Assembly: GCA_947588655.1 (NCBI GenBank)
Contig: CANPYS010000006.1
Coordinates: 1-61,016 of the forward strand
Length of the DNA stretch: 61,016 bases
Source of the DNA: an uncultured Alphaproteobacteria bacterium
Lineage (GTDB): Bacteria > Pseudomonadota > Alphaproteobacteria > RF32 > CAG-239
Direction of reading: 5' to 3'
Part shown: in pieces, positions 60,362 through 61,016 of the stretch
How positions within the stretch are numbered: position 1 is the first letter of the stretch
How the letters are laid out: every line of letters starts with the position of its first letter
The notes under the pieces: model-generated
What the model was told of the DNA's origin: nothing
Seen by the model: the letters and a program-made list of their open reading frames with translations, nothing else
The model's database searches: none
Program-made: the position numbers and the translations under genes

Positions 60362-60596
60362 AACTTTTGTTTTTATTTATTTTTTATTTTTTTTATTTTA
60401 AAAAAACACCGCATATGAAAAATCTTTTCATTCTTGATAATAATAAGAATAAAAGCATACATAATAAGATGTTTACATTTTTAATGTACCATATTTTAAG
60501 CTCCCTTGCAACAAAAAAATGCATTCCAAATGCATTTTGTCGTATTTTTTGGCAAAAAGTCATAAAAATGCCTTTTTGCTTAGCGTTCTTCTCCCA
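60362..60596. other. Upstream region of the hairpin-tiled pair
   Basis: 235 bp with no ORF of note. On the minus strand TTGCAA-17-TACATT (about 60513-60485) could be the promoter, giving a leader of about 120 nt with long A/T runs. Just before it, AAATGCATT/AATGCATTT followed by seven T forms a minus-strand terminator-like hairpin. Confidence 0.5.
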
Positions 60597-60597
60597 A

Positions 60598-60735
60598 CGT
60601 TATCCTGAGCTTTGACGCGATAGCGTCATTCGCGAGGAATCCAGGAAAAAAGTAGCTAATTTATTGTCCTGGACTCTTCGGACTAAAGTCCTCAGAGTGA
60701 CGATGAGAGGGGTGTCCTGGACTCTTCGGACTTTC
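60598..60735. repeat. Palindromic intergenic repeats, same family as 776-1004
   Basis: One unit with core GACGCGATAGCGTC (60598-60643), the conserved spacer TAGCTAATTTATTGTCC, one unit with core GGACTAAAGTCC (60667-60702), and a truncated third (60717-60735). The unit-spacer-unit arrangement is the same as at 821-914 but with both cores different. Confidence 0.8.
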
Positions 60736-60794
60736 CTGCTCCTAAGTTTTGCGCTTAACACAAAGCCTACGGAAAAGAACGTTTCGGGATCTCA

Positions 60795-60832
60795 TAAAGA
60801 GATGCTGAAACAAGTTCAGCATGACAATTTGA
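60795..60832. repeat. GAGATGCTGAAACAAGTTCAGCATGAC repeat-type palindrome
   Basis: ATGCTGAA-ACAAG-TTCAGCAT, a perfect 8-bp stem, preceded by a second small hairpin ATCTCATAAAGAGAT. Resembles widely dispersed bacterial intergenic palindromes; a different family from the CTCTTCG units. Confidence 0.6.
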
Positions 60833-60878
60833 TTTGTTTTTCGTGGATGTTTTGCCTTTTTGCTTAGCGCTCCCTTTC

Positions 60879-60903
60879 GGGTTCAAGTCCCACTGTTTAC
60901 CAA
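60879..60903 (+). pseudogene. Possible 3' end of a tRNA gene (tRNA-His-like)
   Basis: GGGTTCAAGTCCCAC looks like a T-arm and loop (TTCAAGT) followed by a 7-nt acceptor strand TGTTTAC and C at the discriminator position, which among bacterial tRNAs is characteristic of tRNA-His. No matching 5' acceptor (GTAAACA) or D/anticodon arms precede it, so only the 3' fragment is present. tRNA 3' ends are common integration sites, but a chance match is possible. Confidence 0.35.
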
Positions 60904-60909
60904 TTTTTT

Positions 60910-60937
60910 AACCCCCTATCTATGCAGATAGGGGGTT
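60910..60937. terminator. Strong hairpin after the tRNA-like fragment
   Basis: AACCCCCTATCT-ATGC-AGATAGGGGGTT, a perfect 12-bp stem. It lacks a T tract, so termination is uncertain. After it, 60950-61016 contains AGCTTTGCG/CGCAAAGCT and further palindromic repeat sequence but no gene. Confidence 0.55.
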
Positions 60938-61016
60938 AAATGGTGTCTTGCTCCTAAGCTTTGCGTTAATATCGCAAAGCTAACTCGCTTCGGTCACCGC
61001 TCTGTAACGCTTGCAT

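Noticed and set aside
60830-60903. Complete tRNA gene
   Set aside because: Only T-arm and acceptor 3' strand are present; no 5' acceptor partner or anticodon arm within 80 nt upstream.

Overview
The window reads as AT-rich chromosomal DNA of an uncultured, probably host- or gut-associated alphaproteobacterium. The SPOR-nagZ-tatA order, an RNase E with a long acidic insert in its S1 domain, small TM-anchored TPR proteins, Omp25-type beta-barrels and arrays of secreted Cys-rich CPxD repeat proteins all fit that; the exact lineage is inference. Most of the 61 kb is ordinary core genome packed into short operons.

Layout. 1-1060: 3' part of a secreted Cys-rich repeat protein (minus strand), its IR-flanked promoter, and an array of palindromic repeats. 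1070-11000: tatA, nagZ, SPOR protein, xthA, rpmG, xerC, TerC, galE, M48 protease, rne. 11300-20700: amidase, PBP1a, prfB (split by a programmed +1 frameshift), hydrolase, AsmA/YhdP-like giant, a small HAD-like protein. 20700-30150: accessory zone with two Omp25-like barrels, a degenerate serine protease, comM, the rpsF-rpsR-rplI operon, two unknown genes, a structured intergenic region and two more IR-flanked promoters. 30190-57950: fabD-fabG, GT2, ftsK, hemW, rplQ, an ASADH-like pseudoenzyme, an MscS channel, deoA-punA-cdd, a giant AsmA, galU, two TPR proteins, a LonB-like protease, pepP, prmA, lipoproteins. 58000-60360: a lipoprotein plus beta-barrel pair whose DNA is unlike everything else here. 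60360-61016: repeats and what looks like the 3' end of a tRNA gene.

Three things stand out. (1) The pair at 58012-60361 is tiled almost end to end by short perfect inverted repeats, stems of 5-14 bp with 3-11 nt loops, while still encoding normal-looking exported proteins; I know of no described system of this kind. (2) Two intergenic regions (599-697 and 28598-28700) carry the same ~100-bp promoter segment between inverted repeats, but in opposite orientation relative to conserved outer flanks. This is the signature of an invertible promoter caught ON at one locus and OFF at the other. A third promoter (20991-21114), flanked by 29-bp inverted repeats, precedes an outer-membrane barrel gene. 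(3) Intergenic palindromic repeats keep constant outer arms while their hairpin cores are exchanged for unrelated but self-complementary ones.

How genes work together: envelope building (PBP1a, amidase, NagZ, SPOR, GalE/GalU, AsmA proteins, FtsK), translation (S6, S18, L9, L17, L33, RF2, PrmA), fatty-acid synthesis (FabD, FabG), nucleoside salvage (DeoA, PunA, Cdd) and a surface layer of barrels and Cys-rich proteins that appears to be phase-variable.
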